Shown here one piece after another: positions 1 through 6,226 of a stretch of 42,973 bases of DNA (position 1 is the first letter of the stretch; the number at the start of each line of letters is the position of its first letter). A program made the translations under genes and the position numbers. Under the pieces are notes generated by a model that worked only from the letters and a program-made list of their open reading frames with translations, ran no database searches and was not told where the DNA came from. The stretch is taken from positions 1-42,973 of the IMG/VR virus record IMGVR_UViG_3300025927_000011; one strand, 5' to 3'. Source of the DNA: a virus.

Positions 1-146
1 CGTTCTGCGTGCCATACTAGACGCGGGGATTGGCCTTGAACGTGCCGGCCATGCCGGACAGCCAAGCATTTGCCCGTGTATCGCCGGACGACACTGCGTT
101 GCCCGTATAATGAAGCTCGATCTCGACGATGATCCCGCTTGCGGTG
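1..146. repeat. Terminal redundancy of the contig, left copy
   Basis: Bases 1-146 match 42829-42973 at the other end, apart from T18 against C42846 and one extra C in the run at 134-136. This is what an assembler leaves when it walks past the start of a circular or circularly permuted molecule. The mismatch at 18 creates an apparent stop codon (17-19, minus strand) in the gene that crosses the junction; the right copy reads through with TGG. Confidence 0.93.
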
Positions 147-733
147 AGGTCATTGACCCAGGCGACAACCTGCGCGTCATTGGGTGCCGGCAGCGGGTTT
201 TCGCCGTGACACGCGAACCGCACAAAGTTCAGCCCTGGGTAAGCGCCCCGTAGCCGCGCCGGCGTCACCCGGCCGAGATCGACTTGGTTGTCGCCCCACA
301 GCCGCCTGTAGCAGACGTTGACGCCCTTGGCCCTGAACGCCGTGCCGTCCGGGGCGTAGATGCGGCCATTGCTGACCTTGTAGAGGCTGCCAGGCGGCGG
401 GGGAGGCGGCGGTGGTGGCGGCGGCTTGGTCGGATCGGCCGCGGCCGTCCACGCGCCTGCCACGTCCGCCACGTAGCAGCCGCCAGTTGCCGTCCACTGG
501 TACAGCTGCCCGGTGTAGATGCCGAGCCACGAAACGCCGCCGGTGATCGGATCGAGCGTCCCGTTCCGCCGGATCGCGTAGGGCGGCCGGGTGGTGCTCG
601 CCACCAGCTCATAGCGGTTCAGAAACCGATCGGTCAGCCGGGTGCCAGGCGAGACTGCCTTGGAGCCGTTGCCGCTCGACAGCATCGTGATTGCACGCGC
701 CTGGAACGTCGCAGGATCAAGGGTGCCTGACAT
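17..733 (-). CDS. GH5-like (cellulase-fold) glycoside hydrolase, 5' part, continues at 42973
   Basis: This is the N-terminal 238 residues of an enzyme of about 406 residues, whose remainder is at 42341-42973. Residues 1-105 are a non-catalytic domain with no signal peptide. A run of about eleven prolines follows, and then the start of a TIM-barrel domain with the motifs KGVNVCYRR and LNFVRFACHG, as in the first strands of GH5 enzymes. The catalytic NEP motif lies in the other part. The stop at 17-19 depends on one base that differs in the duplicate copy and is probably an end-of-contig error. It is the last gene of the minus-strand series, just after the Ig-like gene at 749-1087. The lack of a signal peptide and the linker architecture suggest a virion-attached or lysis-released polysaccharide hydrolase; this is inferred. 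Confidence 0.75.
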   Translation of the reverse strand: MSGTLDPATFQARAITMLSSGNGSKAVSPGTRLTDRFLNRYELVASTTRPPYAIRRNGTLDPITGGVSWLGIYTGQLYQWTATGGCYVADVAGAWTAAADPTKPPPPPPPPPPPGSLYKVSNGRIYAPDGTAFRAKGVNVCYRRLWGDNQVDLGRVTPARLRGAYPGLNFVRFACHGENPLPAPNDAQVVAWVNDLTASGIIVEIELHYTGNAVSSGDTRANAWLSGMAGTFKANPRV

Positions 734-748
734 CCGGCTATCCTCCGA

Positions 749-1087
749 TCAGGGTGCAGTCTTGGCGGACGGAGCGCCAAGCGTCAGCGTCATCGTGGTC
801 GCCTGGTGCGACGGGCCGAGTGTCACGTTGATGTCTTCGGACACGCCATCGAGGCTCACGACGCCGGCGCCGAGATCGGCGTCAGCGGATACGGAAACGC
901 GCGCGGTGCCTGGTGCGACGGTATCGACGCTGGCGCTCATGCCATCGGCGGCCGCCGTCACGGCAAGCACGGTCTCGTCGGACGACGCCCAGACCGGCAC
1001 GCCGTCAACGGTGGCGGCGGCGCCGGTCGCGTCGGTGATCGTCAGAACAACAGAGGGAAAGAATTGGTCGGTTGTCACATCAGCCAT
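749..1087 (-). CDS. Small Ig-like (BIG2-type) fold protein
   Basis: The product is 112 residues. The start is the ATG at 1087, preceded by AAGGA nine bases upstream. The sequence alternates short beta-strand segments, with VWASSDETVLAV and APGTARVSVSAD typical of bacterial Ig-like (BIG2) repeats in phage decoration or surface proteins. No signal peptide or membrane segment is visible. It lies between a coiled-coil-type protein and the GH5-like gene. A virion decoration or carbohydrate-contacting role is inferred from the fold only. Confidence 0.6.
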   Translation of the reverse strand: MADVTTDQFFPSVVLTITDATGAAATVDGVPVWASSDETVLAVTAAADGMSASVDTVAPGTARVSVSADADLGAGVVSLDGVSEDINVTLGPSHQATTMTLTLGAPSAKTAP

Positions 1088-1100
1088 TTGCTTGTGTCCT

Positions 1101-1493
1101 TTATGCTGGCTTTGGTTTGGCCGATGGCTCGCCAAGACCAACGGTCATTCGGGAGGCCTGCTCCCTGAACAGGGCGATTGCGGTTTCCAGGTCTGTCTGC
1201 TGCTCCTGCAGCTCGTTGAACTGCGAGGCGACGATCGTGGCCAGCGGCTGTGCGGGATAACCGTCCGCTTGCAGCATGTTCATCGCATCGTGTGCATCGT
1301 CGAGCCGGGCAAGTGCTGTGGTGATCAGGTTGTGGCGCCGCTCACGTTCGACGATCTGCTCCTGCACAGAGGCGCGCAGATCGGCTGAGATCGAGACGGC
1401 GGCGAGGTCATGCAGGCCGCGTATCTGCGGATCGAGGTCGGCCAATGCGGCATTGAGTTCGGCCCGCAGCTGCGGGTTGGGATCGTCGGCCAT
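1101..1493 (-). CDS. Hypothetical helical protein
   Basis: The product is 130 residues, acidic and Ala/Leu/Gln-rich, and predicted by eye to be mostly helical with heptad-like stretches (for example around residues 40-110). It has a good ribosome binding site (GGAAGGAA) just before the ATG at 1493. No family was recognised. The C-terminus is Pro/Lys-rich. It sits between the short gene at 1509 and the Ig-like gene, in the same transcription unit as the lysozyme. Confidence 0.6.
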   Translation of the reverse strand: MADDPNPQLRAELNAALADLDPQIRGLHDLAAVSISADLRASVQEQIVERERRHNLITTALARLDDAHDAMNMLQADGYPAQPLATIVASQFNELQEQQTDLETAIALFREQASRMTVGLGEPSAKPKPA

Positions 1494-1508
1494 CGGTGTT
1501 CCTTCCGG

Positions 1509-1685
1509 TTATGCGGGGCGTTCGATGATCGCCAGCGTGCGCGTGGCGGGCTGGTCGAGGCTGCTGAATGCGCGGCGCCAGGCCAGCTCAAACAGCCACA
1601 TGCGAGTCATGGAAGACATGCCGGGCCGAAATTCCAGGACGATCGGTTCGCCGCGGGCCGGGTCGTCATCCGACATGGGGATCAT
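1509..1685 (-). CDS. Small hypothetical protein translationally coupled to lysozyme
   Basis: This is a 58-residue ORF whose ATG (1685-1683) overlaps the lysozyme stop codon in an ATGA arrangement, the coupling seen throughout this genome; it ends in TAA at 1509-1511. The sequence is ordinary soluble protein with a Trp-containing helix (MTRMWLFELAWRRAF). No family was recognised. An internal ATG at the fourth codon is an alternative start. The coupling and the absence of any other gene in this gap support it. Confidence 0.6.
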   Translation of the reverse strand: MIPMSDDDPARGEPIVLEFRPGMSSMTRMWLFELAWRRAFSSLDQPATRTLAIIERPA

Positions 1686-2116
1686 GGCGCTGCGTTACCA
1701 GTCCGCATCATTTCCTCCAGCCGCAGCGCGCGGTCGCCCACCTGGCCGTGCCAGCGCGACGCGATCATCTCCAGCGCCGCGTCGTCCCAACGGTGCTGAT
1801 GGACTGCGGAGAAGAACCGGGCGAACTGCGCGAAGTGCGTCCAGCCCAAATTAAAGGCCATGTTGAGGAGAACCCGCTGCCGCACTGCGTCGAGCTGTCT
1901 CCACCATCCCAAATTATGATCCAGGTCGTGTTCGCAGCGCGCGATGTCGTTGGCCAGCATCAGGTCGATCTCGGAATCACTGACGCCCGTATCGTCGAGA
2001 TCGCGGCCCACCCCTATGCTGGTCCGCATGCTGCCGTCGTAATATGGCCGATACCGCCTGCCCTCGTCGCGTGACAGTTCAGCGCGCAATGCTGCGGCGT
2101 CGTATGTGTCGGGCAT
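1682..2116 (-). CDS. Phage lysozyme (GH24, T4-type muramidase), endolysin
   Basis: The product is 144 residues and hydrolyses the MurNAc-GlcNAc bond of peptidoglycan at the end of infection. The catalytic block lies near the N-terminus. E18 of RDEG matches T4 E11, D27 of YYDGS matches T4 D20, and S33 of TSIGVG takes the place of T4 T26, with T32 next to it. A second conserved block, LLNMAFNLGW, is typical of GH24. No signal peptide or SAR segment is visible, so it needs a holin for export. Candidate membrane partners are at 3677-4332. The length is usual for the family. Confidence 0.88.
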   Translation of the reverse strand: MPDTYDAAALRAELSRDEGRRYRPYYDGSMRTSIGVGRDLDDTGVSDSEIDLMLANDIARCEHDLDHNLGWWRQLDAVRQRVLLNMAFNLGWTHFAQFARFFSAVHQHRWDDAALEMIASRWHGQVGDRALRLEEMMRTGNAAP

Positions 2117-2240
2117 GGGGGAGCACCATGAGGTGGGCTTCGAGGAGCGGGGCGATAACTAAGGATCAAGATAGTTCGGCCGGGTTCCGCCGAATCGCGT
2201 GGTGTGCAAGGCAAGCCCCGCATCAGCGGAGGCATGGAAC

Positions 2241-2462
2241 TTGGCGTTACCGGGCGATGAAGGCGAGAACCCGATCAGGCGGCATCTGCGATCGAGCTAT
2301 GTCCGCATGGGATACGACCGCCGCCAATGGCTCAAGGAGTTCGTGGATTACATTGGCCCGCGTGATGTGGACCGGGTGTTTCAGATGCTGACGCCGCTCA
2401 TTCAGGACGTGTGTTTCTACGACGGCAACGGCAACCATCTCGACCGGCGCAGCAGCGACTAA
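2241..2462 (+). CDS. Small plus-strand protein, unknown function
   Basis: This gene lies opposite to all its neighbours. The best start is TTG at 2241, eight bases after a strong GGAGG (2228-2232), giving 73 residues. The frame is open further upstream (GTG at 2199), but without a comparable ribosome binding site. The protein is compact and aromatic-rich (SYVRMGYDRRQWLKEF, then GPRDVDRVFQMLTP and CFYDGNGN) and looks far more protein-like than the minus-strand reading of the same bases. It ends tail to tail with the gene at 2459, overlapping by three to four bases. No family was identified. Confidence 0.62.
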   Translation: MALPGDEGENPIRRHLRSSYVRMGYDRRQWLKEFVDYIGPRDVDRVFQMLTPLIQDVCFYDGNGNHLDRRSSD

Positions 2463-2662
2463 TCCGTCTCCGCCTTCAGTCCGCGTTCGATCAGCAGCCG
2501 GCATTCGTGCTGCAGGCTGTGTTCTCCCGCGATGGCCCGCCGTCTGATCTCGGCAACCGTCTCATCGTTATCGAACGCCACGTTGATCAGCCGCTGCCCC
2601 TTGGTGTAGCGCGGGTGGCTGAACCCGTGCCCCGGCTCGCTGCTGTGATACGCCCGCGTCAT
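2459..2662 (-). CDS. Small possible ribbon-helix-helix-like protein
   Basis: The product is 67 residues. The core QRLINVAFDNDETVAEIRRR followed by a helix (SLQHECRLLIERGL) has the strand-helix-helix pattern of Arc/MetJ-type DNA-binding proteins, but no diagnostic residue settles this. The ATG at 2662 overlaps the stop of the lipoprotein gene (ATGA coupling). It could equally be a small structural or lysis-associated protein. Confidence 0.55.
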   Translation of the reverse strand: MTRAYHSSEPGHGFSHPRYTKGQRLINVAFDNDETVAEIRRRAIAGEHSLQHECRLLIERGLKAETD

Positions 2663-2916
2663 GGAGCGGGCGGGGGCGCATCAGGTGGCGCTGGGGTCTG
2701 CTTGAAATAGACGCCATCGCCGCAATCGACGGTCAGCACGAAGTTGTTGGACCCGCTGCCGACCAGCGCGATCGCCGCCTCGCCCTGCCCGGTGATCGTG
2801 CCCTTGCCGCGGCATTCAACAGCAGTGGGCGGCGGACGGCTGGCGGCACATCCGGCGAGCTGCACCACCACGAACGCCAGCACCAGCAGCAGGCCGATGA
2901 CGCCGATGAGCCTCAA
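2659..2916 (-). CDS. Small lipoprotein (Rz1-like position)
   Basis: The product is 85 residues. The N-terminus is one hydrophobic segment ending in the lipobox QLAGC at about residue 23, followed by a Pro-rich stretch and then a short beta-rich domain with two further cysteines (AVEC..., TVDCGDG) and a Pro-rich tail. The start is a TTG at 2916 that overlaps the TGA of the upstream gene as TTGA, matching the coupling style of the phage. An outer-membrane lipoprotein in the lysis region suggests an o-spanin-like role, but the length and beta-rich domain are not typical of Rz1. Confidence 0.6.
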   Translation of the reverse strand: MRLIGVIGLLLVLAFVVVQLAGCAASRPPPTAVECRGKGTITGQGEAAIALVGSGSNNFVLTVDCGDGVYFKQTPAPPDAPPPAP

Positions 2917-3092
2917 TACCGCCAGCCCCCGAGGCCGCCGCCGAACAGCAGGAATAAGACGATGATCAGCACGATCAGGCCAAGGATGCCGAAACCGCCG
3001 CCGCCGTAGTATCCACCGCGATAACCGTAGTATCCGCCGCCCAAACCACCGAACAGGAGAATCAGGACGATGACGATCAGGATGAGGCTCAT
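2913..3092 (-). CDS. Gly/Tyr-rich two-helix membrane protein, DUF3309-like
   Basis: This is a 59-residue ORF starting at the ATG at 3092, eight bases after AAGGA. It has two hydrophobic segments (residues 2-14 and about 35-50) separated by a Gly/Tyr/Arg-rich linker with YYGYRGGYYGGGG. The design matches the small DUF3309 proteins of Rhizobiales and relatives (hydrophobic-GWGYYPSGG-hydrophobic). Function is unknown. Its place among lysis-type genes makes a membrane-perturbing or holin-accessory role possible. Confidence 0.62.
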   Translation of the reverse strand: MSLILIVIVLILLFGGLGGGYYGYRGGYYGGGGFGILGLIVLIIVLFLLFGGGLGGWRY

Positions 3093-3104
3093 GGGGTGTT
3101 CCTT

Positions 3105-3353
3105 TCAGCGCGTCTTGCGCTTTGGCTTCGCCTTGACGGCGCGTCGCTTGCCCTTGCCCTCGACCACCAGCGACCGCTTGCCCTGATGCGTCTCGGCAAT
3201 CTTGCCCAGCACCGAGGAGACGTGCTTCGCCGGAACAACCAGTGTCAGCGGCGCAACCACCTCGTCCGCCACCAGAGGCGTGGCGACGATGAGCACCGAC
3301 CCCGGCTCGTCCGCCAGAAAATGATAGAGGCGGGAGTACCACGGGCGGGTCAT
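3105..3353 (-). CDS. Hypothetical protein with strongly basic tail
   Basis: The product is 82 residues. The first two thirds have a mixed alpha/beta pattern (SVLIVATPLVADEVVAPLTLVV). The last 20 residues are nearly all Lys/Arg/Gly/Ala, as in nucleic-acid or lipopolysaccharide binding tails. The start is the ATG at 3353, overlapping the upstream TGA as TGATG; a GTG one codon earlier is also possible. No family was recognised. Confidence 0.55.
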   Translation of the reverse strand: MTRPWYSRLYHFLADEPGSVLIVATPLVADEVVAPLTLVVPAKHVSSVLGKIAETHQGKRSLVVEGKGKRRAVKAKPKRKTR

Positions 3354-3664
3354 CACAGGCCCAGCTTCATGCGCGTGGCGTCGTCGGCGAGGCCGGTCAC
3401 CACCAGGTCGTGCTCACTCTGATAGCGTCGCAGCGCGGCGGCAGTTGCCGTGCCCATCTTGCCGTCGATCGGCCCGTGATAGTCGCCACTTTCGGTCAGC
3501 CGCTGCTGCACGTCGGCGAGATCGCCCAGCGCGTGCGGCGAGGGCGCAATCCCGGTCGGCGCGGGTGCCGGCGGCGGAGGTGCTGTATGCGCCGCCGTCT
3601 GCTGCGGCGCCATCCACGAGCAGCCGGCCAACAACATCAACAGGCCGAGGAAGATGAGTTTCAT
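3353..3664 (-). CDS. Peptidoglycan-binding lipoprotein (PG_binding_1)
   Basis: The product is 103 residues. The signal peptide has a clear lipobox (LLAGC, Cys15), then a Pro/Ala linker (residues 25-45), then a peptidoglycan-binding domain type 1. The domain shows YHGPIDGKMGTATAAALRRY and a final VTGLADDATRMKLGL, the usual pattern of this three-helix fold. The ATG at 3664 follows AAGGGA by eight bases. It would tether an outer or inner membrane leaflet to the cell wall. In this context it may act as a lysis or spanin accessory, or in host envelope modification. Confidence 0.78.
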   Translation of the reverse strand: MKLIFLGLLMLLAGCSWMAPQQTAAHTAPPPPAPAPTGIAPSPHALGDLADVQQRLTESGDYHGPIDGKMGTATAAALRRYQSEHDLVVTGLADDATRMKLGL

Positions 3665-3676
3665 GTGCGGTTCCCT

Positions 3677-4129
3677 TCAGTGAAACTTCCACCACGCGAC
3701 AATCACATTGAAAGCAACGATGCCGGCGCTGATCACCATCGCAACCGTCGCGTAGCGCGTGTGCAGATCGGCAATCGCCCGTTCGATCGCCGAGGTCCGG
3801 GCTTCCTGCGTGCTCATGTCGATTTTCGGCACGTATTCGTTGGCGATGCCGCGCATGGACAGCCGCAGATCGGCGATCTGGCCGGCCAGCGTCGCGTGCT
3901 CAGCACGAGTGATGTAATTCACCTGCTGGTCGTTCATCGCCCCGCGGAACTCGTTCATCACGGCGAGGTGTGCGGTGAGCGATGACAGAGCGACTTCCAG
4001 CGCCTTATCGCGTGAGGTCAGCGCCGCCTCCAGCATCTTGTCGCGCGCGGCGAACCCCTCCGACATGCGCCGGTCGGTCGCGTGGTGATCGGCTTCGAGC
4101 CGCGTCATGCGCTCCAGCGCGTCGGTCAC
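3677..4129 (-). CDS. Membrane-anchored coiled-coil protein
   Basis: The product is 150 residues. A long N-terminal helical part has heptads around residues 1-60 and a second helical block around 85-120. One C-terminal transmembrane helix follows (ATVAMVISAGIVAFNVIVAW, residues about 126-145), with only five residues after it. This topology, cytoplasmic coiled coil with a C-terminal anchor, resembles XhlA-type haemolysin/holin accessory proteins. It is coupled by ATGA to the membrane gene upstream. The function is inferred from topology and location. Confidence 0.6.
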   Translation of the reverse strand: MTDALERMTRLEADHHATDRRMSEGFAARDKMLEAALTSRDKALEVALSSLTAHLAVMNEFRGAMNDQQVNYITRAEHATLAGQIADLRLSMRGIANEYVPKIDMSTQEARTSAIERAIADLHTRYATVAMVISAGIVAFNVIVAWWKFH

Positions 4130-4332
4130 AGGCCACGCTCGTGCAGCTGCCGGCGCTCGTGCAGCGTCTGGTGCATCCGCCGCAGCGCCTCGGCGTTCAG
4201 CTTCAGCTGCGCCGCGTTGCGCCGGGACGACACCGTGGCCACGATCGAGCCGACCGCGGCGACGATGATCCCGGCGGCCTCGAGGATGCGCACGATGGCG
4301 TCGGTCACGCTGCCGATCTGGTCGGGTGTCAT
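4126..4332 (-). CDS. Small membrane protein, holin candidate
   Basis: The product is 68 residues with one hydrophobic helix (residues about 18-35, EAAGIIVAAVGSIVATV) and a long basic, His/Arg-rich C-terminal helix. Size, single or hairpin membrane segment and charged tail fit a small holin, and the gene sits between a secreted enzyme and another membrane protein in the lysis region. The ATG (4332-4330) overlaps the GH114 stop. No sequence motif proves holin function. Confidence 0.5.
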   Translation of the reverse strand: MTPDQIGSVTDAIVRILEAAGIIVAAVGSIVATVSSRRNAAQLKLNAEALRRMHQTLHERRQLHERGL

Positions 4333-5081
4333 GGGCACAGCAGATACCGCCGACCGTTCAGGTCGAGGTTGTAGAACGCCAGCGACATGCGCAGCGCCGC
4401 CGCCTTGGCGCACCAGGCCGCTTTCACCCGCTTGGTATACTCGGCGACCAGCACTGCCTTGCCGGCCGCGATAAACGGGCTGTAGCTGCCGCACTCGGCG
4501 TAGTCGAAGCATTCCTCCGCAATGGCGAAGTCGAAACTCGGGACAACCTGCTTCACCACTTCGGCGCTGTTCTTCAGCGCCACGAGCATGCCGCGGGCGT
4601 GCCCGGCAGCGGCGAGCCACCGATCGTAATCGACGCTATCGGCCGTGGTGATGCCAAAACCCGTGTTGGCCGAGTAGAGGTCCACGTTGTCGGGCTCTAG
4701 CCCGTCGCACCCCTTGGCGCGAAAGGCGTCCATTCGCTTCGCCATCAGATCGCGCACGGTCTGGCTGCGGACATCGAGATAGAACTCGCCCGGCCAGCCG
4801 CCGAGCGGATTGCCGATCACCGCCTTTGGGAAGTCGCCTTTATCCGGGCGCCAGTCCTCCCACGAGCCGGCCGAGAAGTAGCAGACGACGGTGTGGCCGC
4901 CGGCGTGCAGCATCGAGACTAGGGCGGCGGACGCCTCCTGGCCGTCGATGTCGTACAGCTTGGCCGTGCGGTCGGTGTTCACCGTGCCGCTGATCTGCCA
5001 ATACCACGAGGTGAGCGGCGCGGGTCCGGCCGCCGCGCCGGCGAGCAGCGCCACGGCACAGAGCGCGAGGGCTTTGAGCAT
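4329..5081 (-). CDS. Secreted GH114-type endo-alpha-1,4-polygalactosaminidase
   Basis: The product is 250 residues. It has a Sec signal peptide (hydrophobic residues 2-18, AAA/AGP cleavage region) and a TIM-barrel of the GH114/TM1410 group. Diagnostic blocks are VVCYFSAGSWEDWRPD (residues 66-80), the GCDGLEPDNVD motif (124-134) with acidic residues on a strand end, and a late AIAEECFDY block. Characterised GH114 enzymes cut galactosamine-containing polysaccharides of matrix or biofilm. A secreted version made by infected cells could clear host or neighbour matrix. The tail genes lie far away and the signal peptide argues against a virion role. It is coupled to the small membrane gene downstream. 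Confidence 0.8.
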   Translation of the reverse strand: MLKALALCAVALLAGAAAGPAPLTSWYWQISGTVNTDRTAKLYDIDGQEASAALVSMLHAGGHTVVCYFSAGSWEDWRPDKGDFPKAVIGNPLGGWPGEFYLDVRSQTVRDLMAKRMDAFRAKGCDGLEPDNVDLYSANTGFGITTADSVDYDRWLAAAGHARGMLVALKNSAEVVKQVVPSFDFAIAEECFDYAECGSYSPFIAAGKAVLVAEYTKRVKAAWCAKAAALRMSLAFYNLDLNGRRYLLCP

Positions 5082-5161
5082 GATTGTCTCACAGTCCAGA
5101 TTGTTGGATTAACCGATAATCTCTTATGCGGCAGTTTCTAACGCGCGGAAGCGCGGCGGGA

Positions 5162-5485
5162 TCATACGCCGAACCAGCGCCCGCCCGCGTTGCGGATGAC
5201 ACCGGCCTGCCGCAGCCGCGTGAGCATGGTCCGTACCGATGTAACCGGGCTGTCGCAGACTGCCGATAGCCGCAGGTGCAGTTCGGCGGCGGTCGCTCCG
5301 TCTGCGCCGGCATCGCGCACCAGATCGGCGACGATCTGTTCGCGGGTCCGTGGCAGCGTGACGGCCGGCGGTTCTGCCGGCGCGTCGGGTGGCTCGCCAT
5401 CCAGCAGCCGGGCCGCCGCCTCCAGCCGATCCAACTCGCGCCGAAGGTCGGTGATCCTGGCACGGATCGCGTCGCGCGGGTCCAT
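5162..5485 (-). CDS. Small winged-helix-like regulator
   Basis: The product is 107 residues. An N-terminal coiled coil (residues 3-28) and a Pro-rich linker precede a winged-helix-like domain (about 45-107). In that domain GATAAELHLRLS, then SVRTMLTRLRQAGVIRNAGGRWFGV, reads as helix-turn-helix plus wing, similar to phage HTH proteins that end in a beta hairpin. It is divergent from the RHH gene at 5555, across a region with an inverted repeat, so either could control both. The family was not identified. Confidence 0.6.
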   Translation of the reverse strand: MDPRDAIRARITDLRRELDRLEAAARLLDGEPPDAPAEPPAVTLPRTREQIVADLVRDAGADGATAAELHLRLSAVCDSPVTSVRTMLTRLRQAGVIRNAGGRWFGV

Positions 5486-5554
5486 GCGGCATTAGACGCA
5501 CATCCCGCCCAATATGCAATAGCATCGCAACGATTTGTATGCTATGTTGCGTGC
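5486..5554. promoter_or_regulatory. Divergent control region with inverted repeat
   Basis: This is the spacer between the winged-helix gene (minus) and the plus-strand island. It is more AT-rich than its surroundings and carries ATAGCAT at 5519-5525 and ATGCTAT at 5539-5545 as an inverted repeat, extended by GC-rich flanks (GCA...TGC). TATGCT at 5538-5543 could be a -10 element for the rightward gene. No Shine-Dalgarno precedes the ATG at 5555. Promoter and operator roles are inferred. Confidence 0.45.
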
Positions 5555-5746
5555 ATGGAATACGAACGACTGACAGCCAAACTCTCGCCGATGACGATCT
5601 CCGACGATCTCGACCGGCGGATCACCGTCTACTGGCACGCCAAGCTGCTGCCATCGAAGGCCGCCGCGATCCGCGAGCTGCTGTCGCTGGCGCTGGACTG
5701 GGCGGTCGAGCACCCCGAACCGCCCGCGAAGGGCAGGCGGCAATGA
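5555..5746 (+). CDS. Ribbon-helix-helix (CopG/Arc-type) regulator
   Basis: The product is 63 residues, with the strand-helix-helix layout of an RHH repressor: PMTISDDLDRRITVYW followed by KAAAIRELLSLALDW. It is the first gene of a four-gene plus-strand island inserted between minus-strand genes. The next gene overlaps its stop (ATGA). The inverted repeat directly upstream is a plausible autoregulatory operator. It may start on a leaderless or very short leader mRNA because no clear ribosome binding site is present. Confidence 0.65.
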   Translation: MEYERLTAKLSPMTISDDLDRRITVYWHAKLLPSKAAAIRELLSLALDWAVEHPEPPAKGRRQ

Positions 5747-5973
5747 GCGATGTCACCGAGCAGGAGCTGAAGATGGCCGTCATGCGCGCCGATCTGGCAC
5801 TCAAGACAAGACAGGCGTTCTGGGAGACGCCCCGCAACCTGGCAATCATCGGCGGCGTGCTGATCGCGCTGGTCGGCACCGCGGCAGGCATCGTCGGGTT
5901 CAAGCTCGGTCAGCAGCCACAGACCATCAACGTGCATCTCGACGCGCCGCTGTTCGCAGCGCCGCAGAAATAG
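5743..5973 (+). CDS. Single-pass membrane protein
   Basis: The product is 76 residues: an N-terminal cytoplasmic helix (residues 1-28), one transmembrane helix (about 33-53, LAIIGGVLIALVGTAAGIVG), then a short outside tail with NVHLDAPLF. It is coupled by ATGA to the RHH gene. Function is unknown. Being controlled separately from the lysis genes, it could be an exclusion or envelope-modifying protein. Confidence 0.6.
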   Translation: MSDVTEQELKMAVMRADLALKTRQAFWETPRNLAIIGGVLIALVGTAAGIVGFKLGQQPQTINVHLDAPLFAAPQK

Positions 5974-5982
5974 GAGCCACCA

Positions 5983-6213
5983 ATGAAAACGCTCGCATTG
6001 ATCGCCGTCCTCGCCGCCCTCGCCTCACCGGCAATGGCGCAACAGCCGCAGCAGCCTTACGCCCAGTTCAATCCGTTCTCTGGACGGTTCGAAATGGCTT
6101 ATCCCAACTCGCAGCCGACGTTCAATCCCTACAACGGATCATGGTCGATGCAGCCGCAGGGTGTGCAGCCGCAGTTCAATCCCTACGACGGCAAGTTCGA
6201 GTTTCCGCACTGA
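5983..6213 (+). CDS. Secreted peptide with three FNP-x-G repeats
   Basis: The product is 76 residues. A Sec signal peptide (residues 1-19, cleavage after AMA) is followed by a Gln-rich stretch and three tandem repeats of about 17-22 residues, each built on FNP-aromatic-x-G: QFNPFSGRFEMAYP, TFNPYNGSWSMQPQ and QFNPYDGKFEFPH. AGGAG precedes the ATG by about five bases. Such short aromatic-Asn-Pro repeats suggest a periplasmic or surface-exposed beta-type repeat. No family name can be given with confidence. Confidence 0.62.
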   Translation: MKTLALIAVLAALASPAMAQQPQQPYAQFNPFSGRFEMAYPNSQPTFNPYNGSWSMQPQGVQPQFNPYDGKFEFPH

Positions 6214-6226
6214 TGAGGAGCGTGTC

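Noticed and set aside
17-19. True stop codon giving a 238-residue truncated GH5-like protein
   Set aside because: The duplicate copy of the same bases at 42845-42847 reads TGG and continues into the catalytic half.
2247-2504. Minus-strand ORF opposite 2241-2462
   Set aside because: It reads as low-quality Val/Ala-rich sequence, whereas the plus strand has a strong ribosome binding site and a better protein.
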